From positions 2,046,001 to 2,110,000 of the forward strand of contig JANUWF010001617.1 in the NCBI GenBank assembly GCA_026120185.1: a stretch of 64,000 nucleotides of DNA. Reading direction: 5' to 3'. The translations under genes and the position numbers were made by a program. Shown piece after piece: positions 12,901 to 26,266 of this stretch; within the stretch, counting starts at the first letter, position 1, and each line of letters opens with the position of its first letter. Under the pieces are notes generated by a model, which was given only the letters and a program-made list of their open reading frames with translations, did not search any database and was not told the origin of the DNA. Origin of the DNA: Voacanga thouarsii (taxonomy: Eukaryota; Streptophyta; Magnoliopsida; Gentianales; Apocynaceae).

Positions 12901-14685
12901 TCAAGAGAGAAGAACAAAGGCACATTTTTTTCCCCTGATGAACTAATGATAAAATTGAAGGAATTCAACAGTCAAGCACTTTCATATCATCAACTAGAAG
13001 ACTTGATTACGACACAACACTTACTTGGAGAGGAGCATCTTCACCGTATGGAAGGAAAGTGGCATAATTGCAGGCCTGTGCTTGATCAGTGTTGCTAATG
13101 AAATGAGATGAAAATTGTGAAAGCTCCGTGGTATTAACAATACTAACTTGCCCCTCATTTTGTAATTTTAGCACACATGGAGAGGCCACCATGCCTGATG
13201 TTATGCCCTTCAAGTTTCCTAGTAAGCCTAGAAGCTGTCCACACAGAGCTGTTAGAGTAATCTTGAGAAGAAAAATAAACCATTCATAACCTCAAGCAGT
13301 GTAACAAAGAAAGAAAGAAAAGAATAAAAACACTATTTGGAGAAACAATTATAATTCAAAATGGGGACCAGTTAACATCTCGAATCATGAGAAGGTTTGC
13401 CAAATGGTTTGAAGACTTATCTTGACAATAATGAGGTACTGTCCAAGAAACTAGGGAGAACATATCAACAAACTGAAAAGTTTAACGACTTATGGAAAGG
13501 TTGCAGTCCTCACCTCGAAAAAAGAAACTGCAAATTCAAAAAGAAAGGACAAGGAAGCAGTCATTTCAAGGGGAACCAAAGTTACGATGACAGAGCAGGA
13601 GGAATTTCATAAACACAAAGCTAATTTCACACCTGGGAAGTAGTAATCAGTTTCAATTGAATAGTTTGCCAATGGGATGACGAAAGATTTTATTCTTGAG
13701 GTGCAATATTTTGTTCTAGATGCCATCCTTGTATTGCTCTGCAGCATTGATAATTAATAAGATACAGCCATTTGTTTAAGGAGAATGAAAGGAAGAAAGT
13801 TAAGAACATTGTTAACTGCTGCATTATAATTTATAAATAAACAAAACTAAGCAATCTGTAGCTCCAATATAAATACGCAAAGGGAAATATATATTCCTAT
13901 CTTAAGCAAGGAACAAATGTACAAAGAATATTAGAAGCAGTACACCGTTAATTCCAGGTAGAGAGTCAAAACCAACATCAACATTTTAAATTCTTAACTA
14001 CACAACATCATCAAACTCACAGAATATTTCAATTGATAATAACAAAACCACAAACATTATCATGGGCATTCATTTTTCATTTGCTGATCATTCATGTAAT
14101 CTAATGAACAAATAAGACTAATAAGGTGCACCTGAGAGTGAAGAACCTCAAATTTAAGTCCATCTCAACTTCAAACTACAGCATTGAAAGATCAGAAACG
14201 GTGAGAGTTTCAGTTAGGTATCCCAACACTGAGGCTCACGAAAGTTTTGTTTGGTTTACATAAGGGACGAAGAGAGCATTGACATGGACTTAACTTGTCT
14301 AAAAAAGATAACTTAAGGACTTTAAGTAGGTCATCGAACGCAGCGTCCTCTCAATCTACTAAGCTGAAATCAAGGCACCCTCTTTCCGTGTTGACTAGAA
14401 AGCTTTTACAGTAGATAAGCCCTAATACAACCAAAAGCAATAGGCAGATAGGAGTGAATAGTTTACCTGAATTAGGAGATAACTTTTGCCATCAAATCCA
14501 TTCTTGATGACCTTGAACGTCTGTCCATAGTACAAGTGAAAATATGCAGCATCATCCACCTTAGAAATGTTCCCAACTTGAACAGTTGGAATAGCGGCAT
14601 TCAGGACTTTAACAGGTGATAAAGAACAGAAACAAGCCAAGAACAAGAAGAACACTAGTGCAAAATTTGATAGTGATGAAAACAT
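9971..14685 (-). CDS. conserved secreted plant protein of unknown function, 404 aa
   Basis: Ten exons join in frame on the minus strand: 14467-14685, 13633-13738, 13025-13248, 12423-12494, 12126-12215, 11840-11878, 10905-11009, 10558-10723, 10154-10263, 9971-10054. A hydrophobic signal peptide covers about residues 1-30, followed by a mature domain with several N-x-S/T sites (for example NIS, NTT, NYT) and scattered cysteines, fitting an extracellular or vacuolar protein. No catalytic motif or membrane helix after the signal is evident. I recognise it as a widely conserved single-copy-looking plant family, possibly related to TroA-type solute-binding folds, but that is only an impression. From memory it corresponds to Arabidopsis At1g65900, next to NAC028. 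Splice sites are GT-AG throughout, and a 24-codon exon and a 13-codon exon keep the frame. No damage is seen. Confidence 0.8.
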
Positions 14686-16677
14686 GCTACAATGCAGACG
14701 AAACCACTAGCCAAGAGGGGATGGACTTTGAAGCTTATGGCTGTATCATGCATGTAGTGGAAGAAGATAAAGCAGCCGCAGCCGCAGCAGCAGCAGCAGC
14801 CCAGATAAATTTGCAGCTTTTAGATTGGTTTGGAATGGCTAGATGGGCAATGGTGGGTCATAACAGTTGAATTTGGAGCGTGAATGATTTGATTTCAAGA
14901 ATTGTTGGCATGTGTAATAGGGTTACCTTTAGTGGTGAAAACCATTCTGACCCGTGAACCAAATTAAAGTTTGCTTTATTTGTCATCTTCCTATCATCAC
15001 TTTGCTCTTGTTCTTCTCTGGATTTCCTCCGTCAGCAGTTAGCACCCACCATGTGCTATGCACTAAACAGCCCTCCTCAATCCCAATAGTGCAAAAAGGT
15101 ATTCTCATTTTCTGCTATCTTACAATTTTGCTGCCATTTCAGAACAGGATACTTGTTTTTACACTGAATATTATATGGGCAAGTGATATCTCCCTTTCCT
15201 TTCAAAATTACAACAAGAAAGACAAGTCCAAGAAAAATTTGTAACTACTAGCAATTGGGTTTGTGTACGAAAAGAGTTCCAAATCGAAGGATACTAGACC
15301 GGGCACGTTCATACCACCTTGAGGTTCTTGTGTCTCAAGTTCACAGACCAAACAGTGTTGGACATGCCTGTATAATTCCAGAATCAACAGACATCACATG
15401 AGTAAACCATGTGGAATATGGCAAATCCCAAGAAGATTGTGTAATGCAGTAGTTTACCTTTTCTAGACATTAATCTCATGTCGATTGATAAGCCCAGTGA
15501 AAACAAACTATAATAATAATAATACACTATAATTTGAATTGAATTGTACAATGAAAAATAAGATTCGATTATAATATAATATGTGATCTATTCATCTCCT
15601 GATTAAAAAAAAATAAAAAGCATTATGAGTCTTGGCTCCATCTCGCAGAAAATTTTAAATAATGAAGTAGAAATGTTTCCCCAAAAAAAACAAAATAAAA
15701 CTGTGAATAAGATTGTAACTGGGCTTGGTTTTTGATTCAGTTGGGTTATAAAAGTTTTGGACTTTTCCCAAGGATTTAAGACCACTATGTCTAAAAAGAA
15801 GCCCAAATCAAATCCAAGACTGGAATGCTGTGGGCTTTAGAATGACTGGGGAAACCCATAATGTGCATTGATTTTGTAATTAAAACTTGTGTTATCATTT
15901 TAACCAATTAATAAAAATAAAAAATGAAATATTTTTTCAAAAAACTTGAAATGTTTTCTATTTGGAAAGTCCTATTTCTTACAAAGAATTAAAAATACAA
16001 ACTTTTAAAAAGTTTTTCATTTGTTTTTTATTAGCATTACAAAATTTTTTAGGCAACCAAAAAAAAAAAAGAGAGGATACAATTACAATTAAATATCTCT
16101 CCGAGAAAAAATTAAATAGAATAAAAAGGAAAATAAGCAAGGTTATTATTATTGTGTTGAAGTACATGTAGAAGAAAATAGATTTCAAGCAACACTAACA
16201 AGGAAAAGAAAAGGCAATATAGCACACTAATTGAGCATTGGTCAAAGAATAATTAAATTTTGTGGCCGAAAACATATTATTCTTATTTGTGCATATATAT
16301 GTAGCTTTAGTATAATGTAATTTTTATTTAATTTGATATTCTTTAGAAAATAGTTTGCTAAACAATTGTTCATGCATGGTTTTTTATTCAAATTTGCACT
16401 AGTGTTTTTGTTTTTGTTTTTTTTTTTTTTTTTTTTACATTTCCTCCCTTCATTTAGATTTGACTGTCACATTTTATATTAAATTTTGTACAAAATGAAA
16501 CATTCAAACTTGGACAAAGGAATCCTTAGATTAGGCATATGTTTCATAAATTTGTTTTGGGATTTTCTGAGCATAGGAATGAATATGCACCATGAGAGAT
16601 TAATGTAAATATTTTTACTTTTTTTTTAAGGAAGAGAATTTTAAAGATTTCAATTTTGATTTTGATATGGAAGAAAT
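14686..16677. other. intergenic upstream of the secreted-protein gene
   Basis: Holds a GCA/GCC trinucleotide tract at about 14774-14801, which in gene orientation is a CTG-type repeat in the probable 5' leader. A T-rich run lies at 16417-16436. The left half is likely promoter. I see no further gene. It ends at the copia target site duplication. Confidence 0.6.
16673..16677. repeat. target site duplication GAAAT (left)
   Basis: Identical to 22247-22251 directly after the right LTR. It defines the insertion ends exactly. Confidence 0.92.
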
Positions 16678-17014
16678 TATTATGAATTATTGGAATATTT
16701 ATTAATTAGTGGAGGTTCCACTAATTATGAATTTATGTGAATTATTAGAAGATTTTTATGGATGTCCACCATTTAGTGGAGACACCACTAATTAAGATTA
16801 GTGGAAGATGATGTATGCCATGATGTAATCCACTAATTAGAGCTCTATAAATAGAGCTATTCTCTAAGCTTGTAATACACCATTATTTTGTGAAAGAAAG
16901 ATTAGAGAAAATTGTGAGAGAAAAGAAAGAGAGAAATTCTTGTGCAAAATAGTTAGAGTTTTATTAGTGTGTAGTGTGAAGATTTTATTCTAACACTACC
17001 CTAATTTTATAACA
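16678..17014 (+). repeat. left LTR of copia element, 337 bp
   Basis: Starts TATTATG and ends TTATAACA. It contains a TATA box (TATAAATA at 16846-16853) at the heart of the inverted repeat AGCTCTATAAATAGAGCT (16841-16858). Compared with the right LTR it lacks one 15-bp tandem unit. Confidence 0.95.
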
Positions 17015-17113
17015 CGTTATCGACACGAGTCTCTACCGGTACAAAAGCCGGAAGACTAAGCACGAGTTTCGCCGTTACCAAAGCCGGAAGACAGGTACGC
17101 ATTTATTGATCTC

Positions 17114-17973
17114 TATGGCTAACATCGCGAAACTCGAATTTGTAGCCCTTGATATTTACGAAAAAAATTATATGTCATGGGTTCTCGATGCGAAATGCAT
17201 CTAAATGTTGAAGGCCTTAGTGAAACTATTCAAGCAAATAATAGTGCATCCGCACAACACAAGGCTAAAGCTTTGATTTTTATTCGTCGTCATCTCGATG
17301 AAAATTTGAAAATGGAATATCTTACCAAAAAAATCCATATGGCACTGTGGGTAAATTTAAAAGAAAGATTTGACCACTCGAAGATGGTCGTACTACCTCA
17401 TCGCACGGTATGAATGGTTGCACCCGAGGTTGCAAGATTTTGAAACCGTGAATGAATATAGCTCCGCAATGTATAAAATTACATCTCAATTAAAATTATG
17501 CGGAGAAAAAGTGATCGATGAAGATATGTTGGAGAAGACATTCTCCACCTTTCATGCCTCGAATATTGTCCTGCAGACAACAATATCGAGAAAATGGGTA
17601 TACAAAATTTACAAATTTAATTATCGCCCTCCTCATTGCAGAGAAAAATAATGAGTTATTATTGAGAAATCATGAAGCCAGACCAACTGGCTCTACAGCA
17701 CTCCCAGAAGTGAATGATGTTGGCTCCAGCAGAAGCCATCGTTATAGTCGTGGTCGTGGCCGTGGCCGTGACCGTGGTCGTGGTTATGGTCGTAGACACG
17801 CTCGATATTTCCCTTATCACAATTATAATCAAATTGTGAGAAATACTGGCCACCTGAAGTGGAACAGAAAAGATCAAAAGGGAAAAGAAAAAGAAATTGA
17901 AGAAAAGTATGAGGATATATGTTATAGATGTGGCATGAAAGGTCATTGGTCACGAAACTGTCAGTACGGCTAA
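17114..17973 (+). pseudogene. copia gag, frameshifted
   Basis: Begins with ATG at 17114 (MANIAKLEF) and ends after the nucleocapsid zinc knuckle CYRCGMKGHWSRNC at about 17929-17970, with an Arg/Gly-rich stretch before it. The frame changes near 17195, 17405 and 17575, each consistent with a 1-nt indel, so no intact Gag can be made. Gag would form the virus-like particle. Confidence 0.85.
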
Positions 17974-18289
17974 GCATTTAGTTGAATTGTATCAAGCTTC
18001 ATTGAAAAATAAAAATGTGGAAGCAAATTTTTCTCAACATCCAATAAATAATGCTGAGGATGACGATATTGATCCTGAAGATCTTAATATCAATATTACC
18101 CATATGGATGTATCGGATTTTTTTGAACACCCAGACGGTAGGATAGACCATTTAATTGGTGATGGCAGTGTCCAGAAGAACTAAAGCCTCACCCTGATAT
18201 TTTTGTATTTTCATTTTCATTCTATTCTAATAATATTTACGTTTACATATATATATTTGTGTTCGGATGGTCGTTATTAATGATGATGT

Positions 18290-19480
18290 ATGCATTATTG
18301 ATAGTGGAACTACACACACCATACTAAAAAATGAGAAATATTTTTCTCGATTTCAAAATGGGAGAAATAAATATTTATACGATAAACGGTAGTGCAAATG
18401 TAATTGAGGGCTCCGGAAGAGCTAGTATATTGTTGCCTAAAGGAACAACAATTATTATTGATAATGCACTATTTTCCTCAAAATCCAGAAGAAATTTATT
18501 GAGTTTTAAAGATATCCGCAGAAATGGGTATCATGTTGAAACAAATGAAGAAAATGGGATTGAACATCTTTTTATTACTCAAATACATTTGGGTAAGAAA
18601 TCGGTATTAGAAAAACTGCCGTCTTTTTCTACTGGTCTATATTTTGTAAAAATACGTACAATTGAAATTCATCATCTAGCAAACCGAAGTTTCATCGATT
18701 CTATTACTTTTAGCATTTGGCATGACCGGTTGGGTCATCCAGGATCTACCATGATGAGAAGAATCATTGAGAATACACATGGTCATCGTTTAAAAAATAA
18801 AAGGATATTAACATCGGAAAAATTCGCATGTACTCGCATGTTCCCTAGGAAAATTAATTGTTAAACCATCACCAGTAAAAGTAGGAGCTGAAAGTCCTAC
18901 ATTTCTCGAACGGATTCACGGAGATATTTGTGGACCTATTGATCCACCATGTGGACCGTTCAAATATTTTATGGTCTTAATTGATACATCATCCCGATGG
19001 TCACATGTATGTTTATTATCTACTCGCAACCCTGGCGTTTGCGAGATTACTTGCTCAAATAATTAAATTACGAGTACAATTTCCAGACCATCATATTAAA
19101 AATATCCGTTTGGATAATGCTGGTGAATTTTCATCACATGCTTTTGATGCATATTGCATGTCAATTGGGATTAATGTTGAACATCTTGTAGCTCATGTTC
19201 ACACACAAAATGGTCTTGCTTGAATCTTTGATTAAACGATTACAATTAATTGCTAGACCATTATTAATGAAAACAAATCTCCCAACATCTCGCTCGGGGA
19301 CATGCTATTCTACATGCTCGCAACACTTGTACGTATAAGACCAGCTTAGTTATCATAAATTCTCTCATTTGCAATTGGCTTTTGGGTCGAACCAAATATT
19401 GCTCATTTAAGAATTTTTGGGTGTGTCTGTATATATTCCAATTGCACCAAACCAACGTACAAAGATGGGTCCTCAAAGAA
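18290..19480 (+). pseudogene. copia protease and integrase remnants
   Basis: The protease active-site triplet D-S-G is at 18300-18308. The GAG-pre-integrase zinc domain (H..H..C..C type, with the WHDRLGHPG motif) lies around 18670-18790. The integrase core follows, with HGDICGP near 18917, RLDNAGEF near 19110 and the expected glutamate near 19222, but in shifted frames. At least three frameshifts or stops separate these pieces. Confidence 0.8.
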
Positions 19481-20149
19481 GAAAGGAGATATACGTTGGA
19501 TATGATTCTCCCTCTATTATCGGGTATGTTGAACCCTCGACATGAGATGTATTCACAAAGAAGATTTGTCGATTGTCATTTTGATGAATCATTATTCCCT
19601 AAATTAGGGGAGAACCAAAACAAGCATAAAAAGGATCTTGCTTGGACAACATCATTAAATTATCTTGATCCGCGCACAAGCGCATGTGAACTTGAAGTTC
19701 AAAAGATAATTCATTTGCAAAGCATTGCAAATCAAATGCCGGACGCTTTTGTTGACTCCGGAAGAGTTACAAAATCGCATATTCCAACTATAAATGCTCC
19801 TATTCGAATTGAAGTTCCAGCAGAACAAAATATTATACCTATAGCTACTTGAGTCAAAAACACGCCGAAGCGTGGCCGACCTCTTGGTTCTAAAGATAAA
19901 AATTCTCGAAAGAAAAGAGGATTAAATGATCCGGAAGATCATATTGAAGAAAAGAATGATAAAGACCAAGAGAGAACCGATGACAAAGAACCGTAAGTTG
20001 ATGAAAGTAACATTGAAATTTCTATCAATTATACCATTTCAGTAGAAGTTGGAATCGGATAGAAACCGTTATTGATAATATATTTGCATACAATATATCT
20101 CTTGATGTTACACAGGATAATGATGATCCTGAATCAATATCGATTGATG

Positions 20150-21770
20150 AATGTCGAGCATAGAAAAGATTGGTCTGCAATGGAAAGATGCGATTCAATC
20201 GGAGTTAAATGCATCGGCAAAACGTGAAGTCTTCGGACCTGCAGTCCGAACACCGTAAGGTGTAAAACCCGTTGGCTACAAATGGATATTTGTGCGAAAG
20301 CGCAATGAAAAGAGTGAAATCGTTCGATATAAAGCGCGATTAGTAGCCCAAGGTTTTTCACAAAGACCAGGTATTGATTATGATGAAACTTATTCTCCTA
20401 TTGTTGATGCTATTACACTCCGATATCTTATCAGTTTGGCAGTACATGAAAAGATAGATATGCGCCTATTAGATGTTGTCACTCGCTTACTTGTATGGAA
20501 ATTTAGAAAATGATGTTTACATGAAAATCCCCGAAGGATTTCATATGCCGAAGCATATAAACATTATCCTCGTGAAAATTACTCCATCAAGTTGCGTAAA
20601 TCATTATATGGCCCGAAGCAACTGCGGCGCATGTGGTTCACACGTCTTAGTGAATATTTATTGAAAGCGGGATTTAAAAATGACCAGGTATGTCCATGCG
20701 TTTTTATTAAGAAATCTGGTTCTAAATTTGTGATATTAGCTATATATGTTGATGATATTAATCTTATTGGAACTCCTGAAGAGCTCCAAGAAACAATTGA
20801 TTATTTAAAAAGAGAATTCGAAATCAAGGATTTTGGTAAAACCAAATTTTGCCTTGGTTTACAAATTGAACATTTGGAGAGTGGAACATTTATTCATCAA
20901 TCAACATATACAACGAAAAGTGCTAAAAAGATTTTACATGGACAAAGCACATCCATTGAGTATTCCAATGATCGTCCGATCATTAAATGTGGATAAAGAT
21001 CCTTTCCGACCTCAAGAAAATGATGAAGAACTCATTGGTCCTGAAGTACCATATCTCGAGTGCAATTGGTGCATTGATGTATCTTGCTAATAATACACGA
21101 CTCGATATTGCTTTTGCTTGTCAATTTATTAGCAAGATTTAGTTCTTCACCAACACGACGACATTGGAATGGAATTAAACAAGTCCTTCGATATCTCCAA
21201 GGTACAATTGATCTCGGATTATTTTATTCAAATAAAACCAGTCCAACATTGATAGGTTATGCAGATACTGGTTATTTATCTGATCCACATAAAGCACGTT
21301 CTCAAACGGGCTATCTATTTAAATGTGGAAATACTGCTATATCATGGCGTTCTACGAAACAATCTATAGCAGCTACTTCTTCAAATCATACTGAAATTAT
21401 AGCCATTCATGAAGCAAGTCGAGAATGTGTATGGCTAAGATCCATGATTCATTATATCCGAGAAAGTTGTGGATTATCATTAATCAAAGGTATTCCAACT
21501 CCTCTTTATGAAGACAATGCAGCTTGCATAGCTCAATTACGAGGAGGATATATTAAAGGAGATCGGACAAAACATATTTCACCAAAATTCTTCTTTACTC
21601 ATGAACTCCGTAAGAAAGGTGAAATTGATGTGCTACAAATTCGGTCATGTGATAACCTCGCAGATATTTTCACGAAGACTTTACCGATCGCAACATTTGA
21701 AAAGTTGAGATATAAAATCGGTATGCGTCGGTTTAAAGATTTAAAGGAATCATCTCATCAGGGGGAGTAA
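20150..21770 (+). pseudogene. copia reverse transcriptase and RNase H remnants
   Basis: The fingers and palm motifs are recognisable (YKARLVAQGFSQRPGIDY near 20330). The catalytic YVDD is intact at 20745-20756. The RNase H domain with SWRSTKQSIAATSS and the terminal ADIFTKTLP motif runs as one open frame at 21084-21770. Stops and frameshifts occur before 20290, near 20500, near 20590, near 20990 and near 21085. The well-preserved 3' open frame shows the decay is scattered indels rather than general saturation. Confidence 0.85.
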
Positions 21771-21894
21771 TAAATAGACATATAGAATAGTGTACTCTTT
21801 TTCCTTCACTAGATTTTTTTCCCACTGGGTTTTTATCTAATAAGGTTTTAACGAGGCATATTCTTTATGTAATGGATGGACATCCAAGGGGGAG

Positions 21895-22246
21895 TATTAT
21901 GAATTATTGGAATATTTATTAATTAGTGGAGGCTCCACTAATTATGGATTTATGTGAATTATTAGAAGATTTTTATGGATGTCCACCATTTAGTGGAGAC
22001 ACCACTAATTAAGATTAGTGGAAGATGATGTATGCCATGATGTAATCCACTAATTAGAGCTCTATAAATAGAGCTATTCTCTAAGCTTGTAATACACCAT
22101 TATTTTGTGAAAAAAAGATTAGTGAAAGAAAGATTAGAGAAAATTGTGAGAGAAAAGAAAGAGAGAAATTCTTGTGCAAAATAGTTAGAGTTTTATTAGT
22201 GTGTAGTGTGAAGATTTTATTCTAACACTACCCTAATTTTATAACA
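21895..22246 (+). repeat. right LTR of copia element, 352 bp
   Basis: Same ends as the left LTR. It differs by T/C and A/G substitutions in the first 60 bp and by an extra 15-bp unit (GTGAAAAAAAGATTA before GTGAAAGAAAGATTA) near 22106-22135. Confidence 0.95.
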
Positions 22247-22251
22247 GAAAT

Positions 22252-22642
22252 AAAATTGTTAGATGTTTTTTATTTTCTTTTTATTGGAAACATCCGAAGA
22301 AGACAAGAATAGTTGTAGCACGATAAAAAAAAAGTTAATGGCCAACTAAATTACGGGACACTTCATATGCTTTGCATTTAGAAACTATTTCAAGATTTAC
22401 AAGAAATTTTATTTTATTATACTACAACGTTATTTCTATGAAAAATACAAGAATATAAATCAAGAATCCACTACTTCCAAATGGCCAATGTGTTAGCTTA
22501 CATATATAATCCTTTAAACTACTATAAAGTGTAAATAAATATCCCCAAAAAAAGGAAAAATACAACTATCATGTCAATACAACTTATCCCTTTCTCTAAT
22601 TCACAATTGTGGTTAGTCTTCCATTAATAAAAAAACACCAGC
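22252..22642. other. intergenic; 3' side of NAC gene
   Basis: AT-rich stretch between the copia target duplication and the NAC stop codon. It should contain the NAC 3' untranslated region. Nothing else is seen. Confidence 0.65.
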
Positions 22643-25600
22643 TTAGGATGAAGGCACTACGCGGTGCACCCAAAAGGTACAAAGGGCCAAGGAAAGTGTT
22701 AGATAAGTCCACATCTTGTTCTGAACCACCCTAGAAACGCTCCCTCCGCCACCACCGCCAGCCAGCAGCGACACCACGTTGTTCTTGCAATGCCATTCAT
22801 ACCTTTGAGACCTCGTTGTCTTGCTTGAAAAATTATCCTCGGTTGTGCCATCTTCATGGTCATCCTTGGATTGTTTCTCCTCCAAATATTCTCCATAGCA
22901 AATCCAATAAGCATTCAGAATTGCCAGCATACTTGCAAACGTACCTAATGTTATCGTCCAGGGCTTCAGGGATTTGATTATCGCGATCAAGATTGTCACG
23001 AATTTGCTAGAGAAATGTCTACATTTGGGTATTGTTCTTGAATCTGACTTGGAAATTGTAAAGTCATGCATGATCATTGGATGAAGATGAACTCTAACGG
23101 TCTTTGAAGGCACCAATTGATGATAGAATGTCTTGGCTGTCTGGCGGGTTGATATAAGCATCCCATGACTGACCTCTACTTTCTCAAAAACTTCAAAGTT
23201 TGGACTGCTGGAGAAGTCATTTATATCTCCATCATCTAAGAAGTGCTCATTTGCATTGTCATTGCCAAATCCAAGAGAATAATCATTTTGATCATCGTTT
23301 TCATTTCCTTCGTTTGGATTATTCAGGCGACTGGTCTCTCCTGCACTCAATTGATTCATAGCATATATCAGTTAATGATTATTAATTAAAAATTGACGAA
23401 GAAATTGAAAGGAAAAAAGAACCCATAAAAGAGAAAAGGGAAGTGGGAAAAACCGAAAAAGGCCTAGTGGCCAACCTTGAACTTGAACCTGATTCTCTTG
23501 TCTTTGGAAACTTGAAATATTTTCTATTGGAACTGTCTTGTAATTTTCCAAGAAGGTCTATCAATGGAAAGGTTGTGAGAAAAATTAATAGATAATTACA
23601 AAGTACAGTACATATAGAGTAGAAAACTACAATCATTTGCAAAAATTGAGGTATATTTACCTTCTCGAGATCTTTGTCCGACATTCCAACCCATCTCAGA
23701 TTCTCAACCATTCTGTCAGGTTTGACTTCTTCATTCATGCCTCCAATTCCAATGGACCTGAAACTTTGATCTTCTCTTAACTTGTCCGTGAATTTGTAAG
23801 AATTCATATCGTACATTTGGTTATTAGGAGATAGGAAGGAAAAATCATCATCATGGGCATAATTTCCTCCCCAGGTATCTTGATTCATCAAGTTTTGAGA
23901 AGCTTGAGCCACAGAAAGGATCTCCTGTACAATATCTTGCTGGTTGGTGGGTTCATGGATGTAACTTGCATGTGGTATCCTAGTATCAGCAAAACCAGCC
24001 TGGGGAAATTCCTGCACTTCCAAAGGCGGCAAAGCAAACCTATGCTGCAACCTTGCACACTCTAATGCTATATCAACCTGATCATATAAATCTTAATATG
24101 AGGACACGAAACTTAAAAAGTGTGGTTGGTTCATTGATACGTGTGGTTGAGAGAGTTAATCATTCAAAGACAAAAACATAGTATTCTTGTTTAATTACCT
24201 TTGATGGCGGGTATGGCATGTTGCTGTAATTTGCAAATGATGGATTATTGTTAAAACTAAATGCTTCATCTGACAAGTATTGCATCCATCTACTATCACT
24301 TGGACCGGTGCTAGTGTTCATGGGAGAGCTGCCATGGATGATGTTGGAAGAGCTTGCAGCTGATGCCATAGGATAGTTAGAGTTATCACTAACTGTTGTT
24401 GCTGGCATTGCATAATCAAAGCTCTCAATATCATCACATCTTCCATCAGAATATGGATCAATGCTGGAGGATCGATCGCTAGTTGCTGTAGCATAATGGT
24501 CTCCAATCTTTGGGATGTTCAAACTCTTCTTGAAAACGCGACAAAGTGCATATGCATCCTGGAAGATAATCCCAAAACATGTTAGAGTCGTCTAATCAGA
24601 ATGATAAAGTAGCAAATCTCTTTTGATCCCTAAAGAAGCAAGAATCTAGTGGCTGACGCGGCACAGCAATGGTGCAAGCAAGATGTGTCAAAAGATAACG
24701 GCTAATAAAGTAAGTTACATTACCTGCAACCCTGTGGCATTTTCACATTCACGCTCATCTAAACGATATTCATGCATAACCCAATCCGTTCGAGCTCCAT
24801 GAGGGGCCCTCCCTCTGTAGTAAACTAGGGTTTTCTTCATGCCCACAGCCCTCATTTGGGAATTCACTTTTCTATCTTTTCCAGTGGCCTTCCAGTACCC
24901 GGCTTTTGTTGCACGATTAGTCCTTGAGCCATTTGGATATTTTCTGTCCCTCGGACTGAAGAAGTACCATTCAAGATCTTTGCTTGGCAATAATGACTTC
25001 CCTGTTAATGGCCATGAAACTTCAACGAATTAGTCATTATAAATCAAGATCTTTTCTTGTTTATCCCTTCAAGAAAATAAATAAATATATCTAGTAGTTT
25101 CCATTAAAGGAACAGTAACCTTTCAATCATCTAAACAAAGAAATCGGATGGAGATTGTAGCACATAATGAAATGTGAGTGGAAGAGAAAAAGCCAGAAAA
25201 CAAATCTCTAGAAAAGACAATGCAATCATGTGCTTTCTTTCTTTTTGACCTGTGTATCAGTTTAAGTACACATCTTTATGCTTCAATAGGAGATTAAAAG
25301 ATGTAGGGACCCTGCAAAATGCATTGAGTGAGTTCCTTTTCGGCAAGAGACCAAGATCATAATAAGATATAATTTACCAAAGAAAAGATTTTTGACTGAC
25401 AAAGTTTGTGTTCAAAGCAGAAAAATCTAGAACCATCACTAGAATAAAGTATAATTCAATGATTCACTCAGAAGAAGGTTAAGCACGCTCATGGAACAAC
25501 AGAAAATTAAAGTTCTACCTTTTAATTTCACACCTCTAAGAGCCCGCAAGAAAGATCAGAAACAATTGATAAAAGCATTTTCAATTTTGCCTTGTTTTCA

Positions 25601-26266
25601 CTATTTTAAAGTAAACGTAAACGTATAAAGCTTGTGATCATGAAATTCCAAATTTTCTATAAAGAAAATAAGTAGTACCCCATTTGTTAAAAGCAAAAGT
25701 CTAGAACTATATCAGTGCCTAAACCTAATTTTGAGGTTCCATAATATGAACAGAAAATCACTCAGCTAGACCCAAGAAATGGGTTGTTTTGATGCCCTGA
25801 TGCTATTATTTTGGTAAATTTATCCTAAGGACTTATTATATATACCTTTCTTCGTTCTCACTTTCCAAGCAGGGTTTCGTGCACACAACGGAAGCATGAT
25901 AATTTCCCTGTTCACTAATTCAAATTAAGCAGATAAAGAAGGACTTTGTATTGACCAACCAAAATGTTATGGTTACTTTGACAGCAAGATATCTGTGTTT
26001 CTCCATTTCTGATCATATGCATGTAACATGTTGTTACTGTTATCTTGTACTATACCATATATATGCTGTTAAAGAAGACAAAAAGGAGAGATTCTAATTA
26101 TTTGAGTACCTGGAAGGTCCCATGGTTCACATTTGTAGAGATCAATTTCAGGTATGATCTCAAGTTCAATTTTTCTGCCATTGATTTTTCTTTTGAGGTA
26201 GTACGCAACAAGTTCCTCATCAGTGGGGTGAAACCGGAAGCCTGGGGGCAATGAAACAGGTGCCAT
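22643..26266 (-). CDS. NAC028: NAC domain transcription factor, NAC028/045/086 group, with C-terminal membrane anchor, 663 aa
   Basis: Six coding exons join in frame: 26110-26266, 24724-25001, 24199-24558, 23661-24077, 23476-23557, 22643-23340. Residues about 5-155 form the DNA-binding NAC domain with its subdomains ([14 protein letters not shown], then the [10 protein letters not shown] core, [16 protein letters not shown], then [11 protein letters not shown]). The long tail has Ser/Asn-rich and acidic stretches, and a conserved block [15 protein letters not shown] seen in the NAC028/045/086 clade. A hydrophobic segment at the very C-terminus (about residues 641-659, [15 protein letters not shown]) predicts a tail anchor, as in membrane-tethered NTL factors that are released by proteolysis. 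A second hydrophobic stretch lies near the [13 protein letters not shown] block. In Arabidopsis NAC045/086 drive sieve-element enucleation; the same role here is inference. All introns are GT-AG and no damage is seen. Confidence 0.9.

Larger units (their letters stand above)
16678..22246 (+). mobile_element. Ty1/copia LTR retrotransposon, full length but coding-defective
   Basis: A 5569-bp element bounded by direct LTRs (16678-17014 and 21895-22246) and a perfect 5-bp target duplication GAAAT at 16673-16677 and 22247-22251. Gene order is gag (with CCHC knuckle), protease, integrase, reverse transcriptase, RNase H, which is the Ty1/copia order. A polypurine tract AAGGGGGAG abuts the right LTR (21886-21894). 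Coding frames are broken many times (at least three indels in gag alone, more in pol), so it cannot encode its own enzymes. The LTRs differ by only two substitutions plus a 15-bp duplication with one further change, so the insertion is recent. Confidence 0.95.
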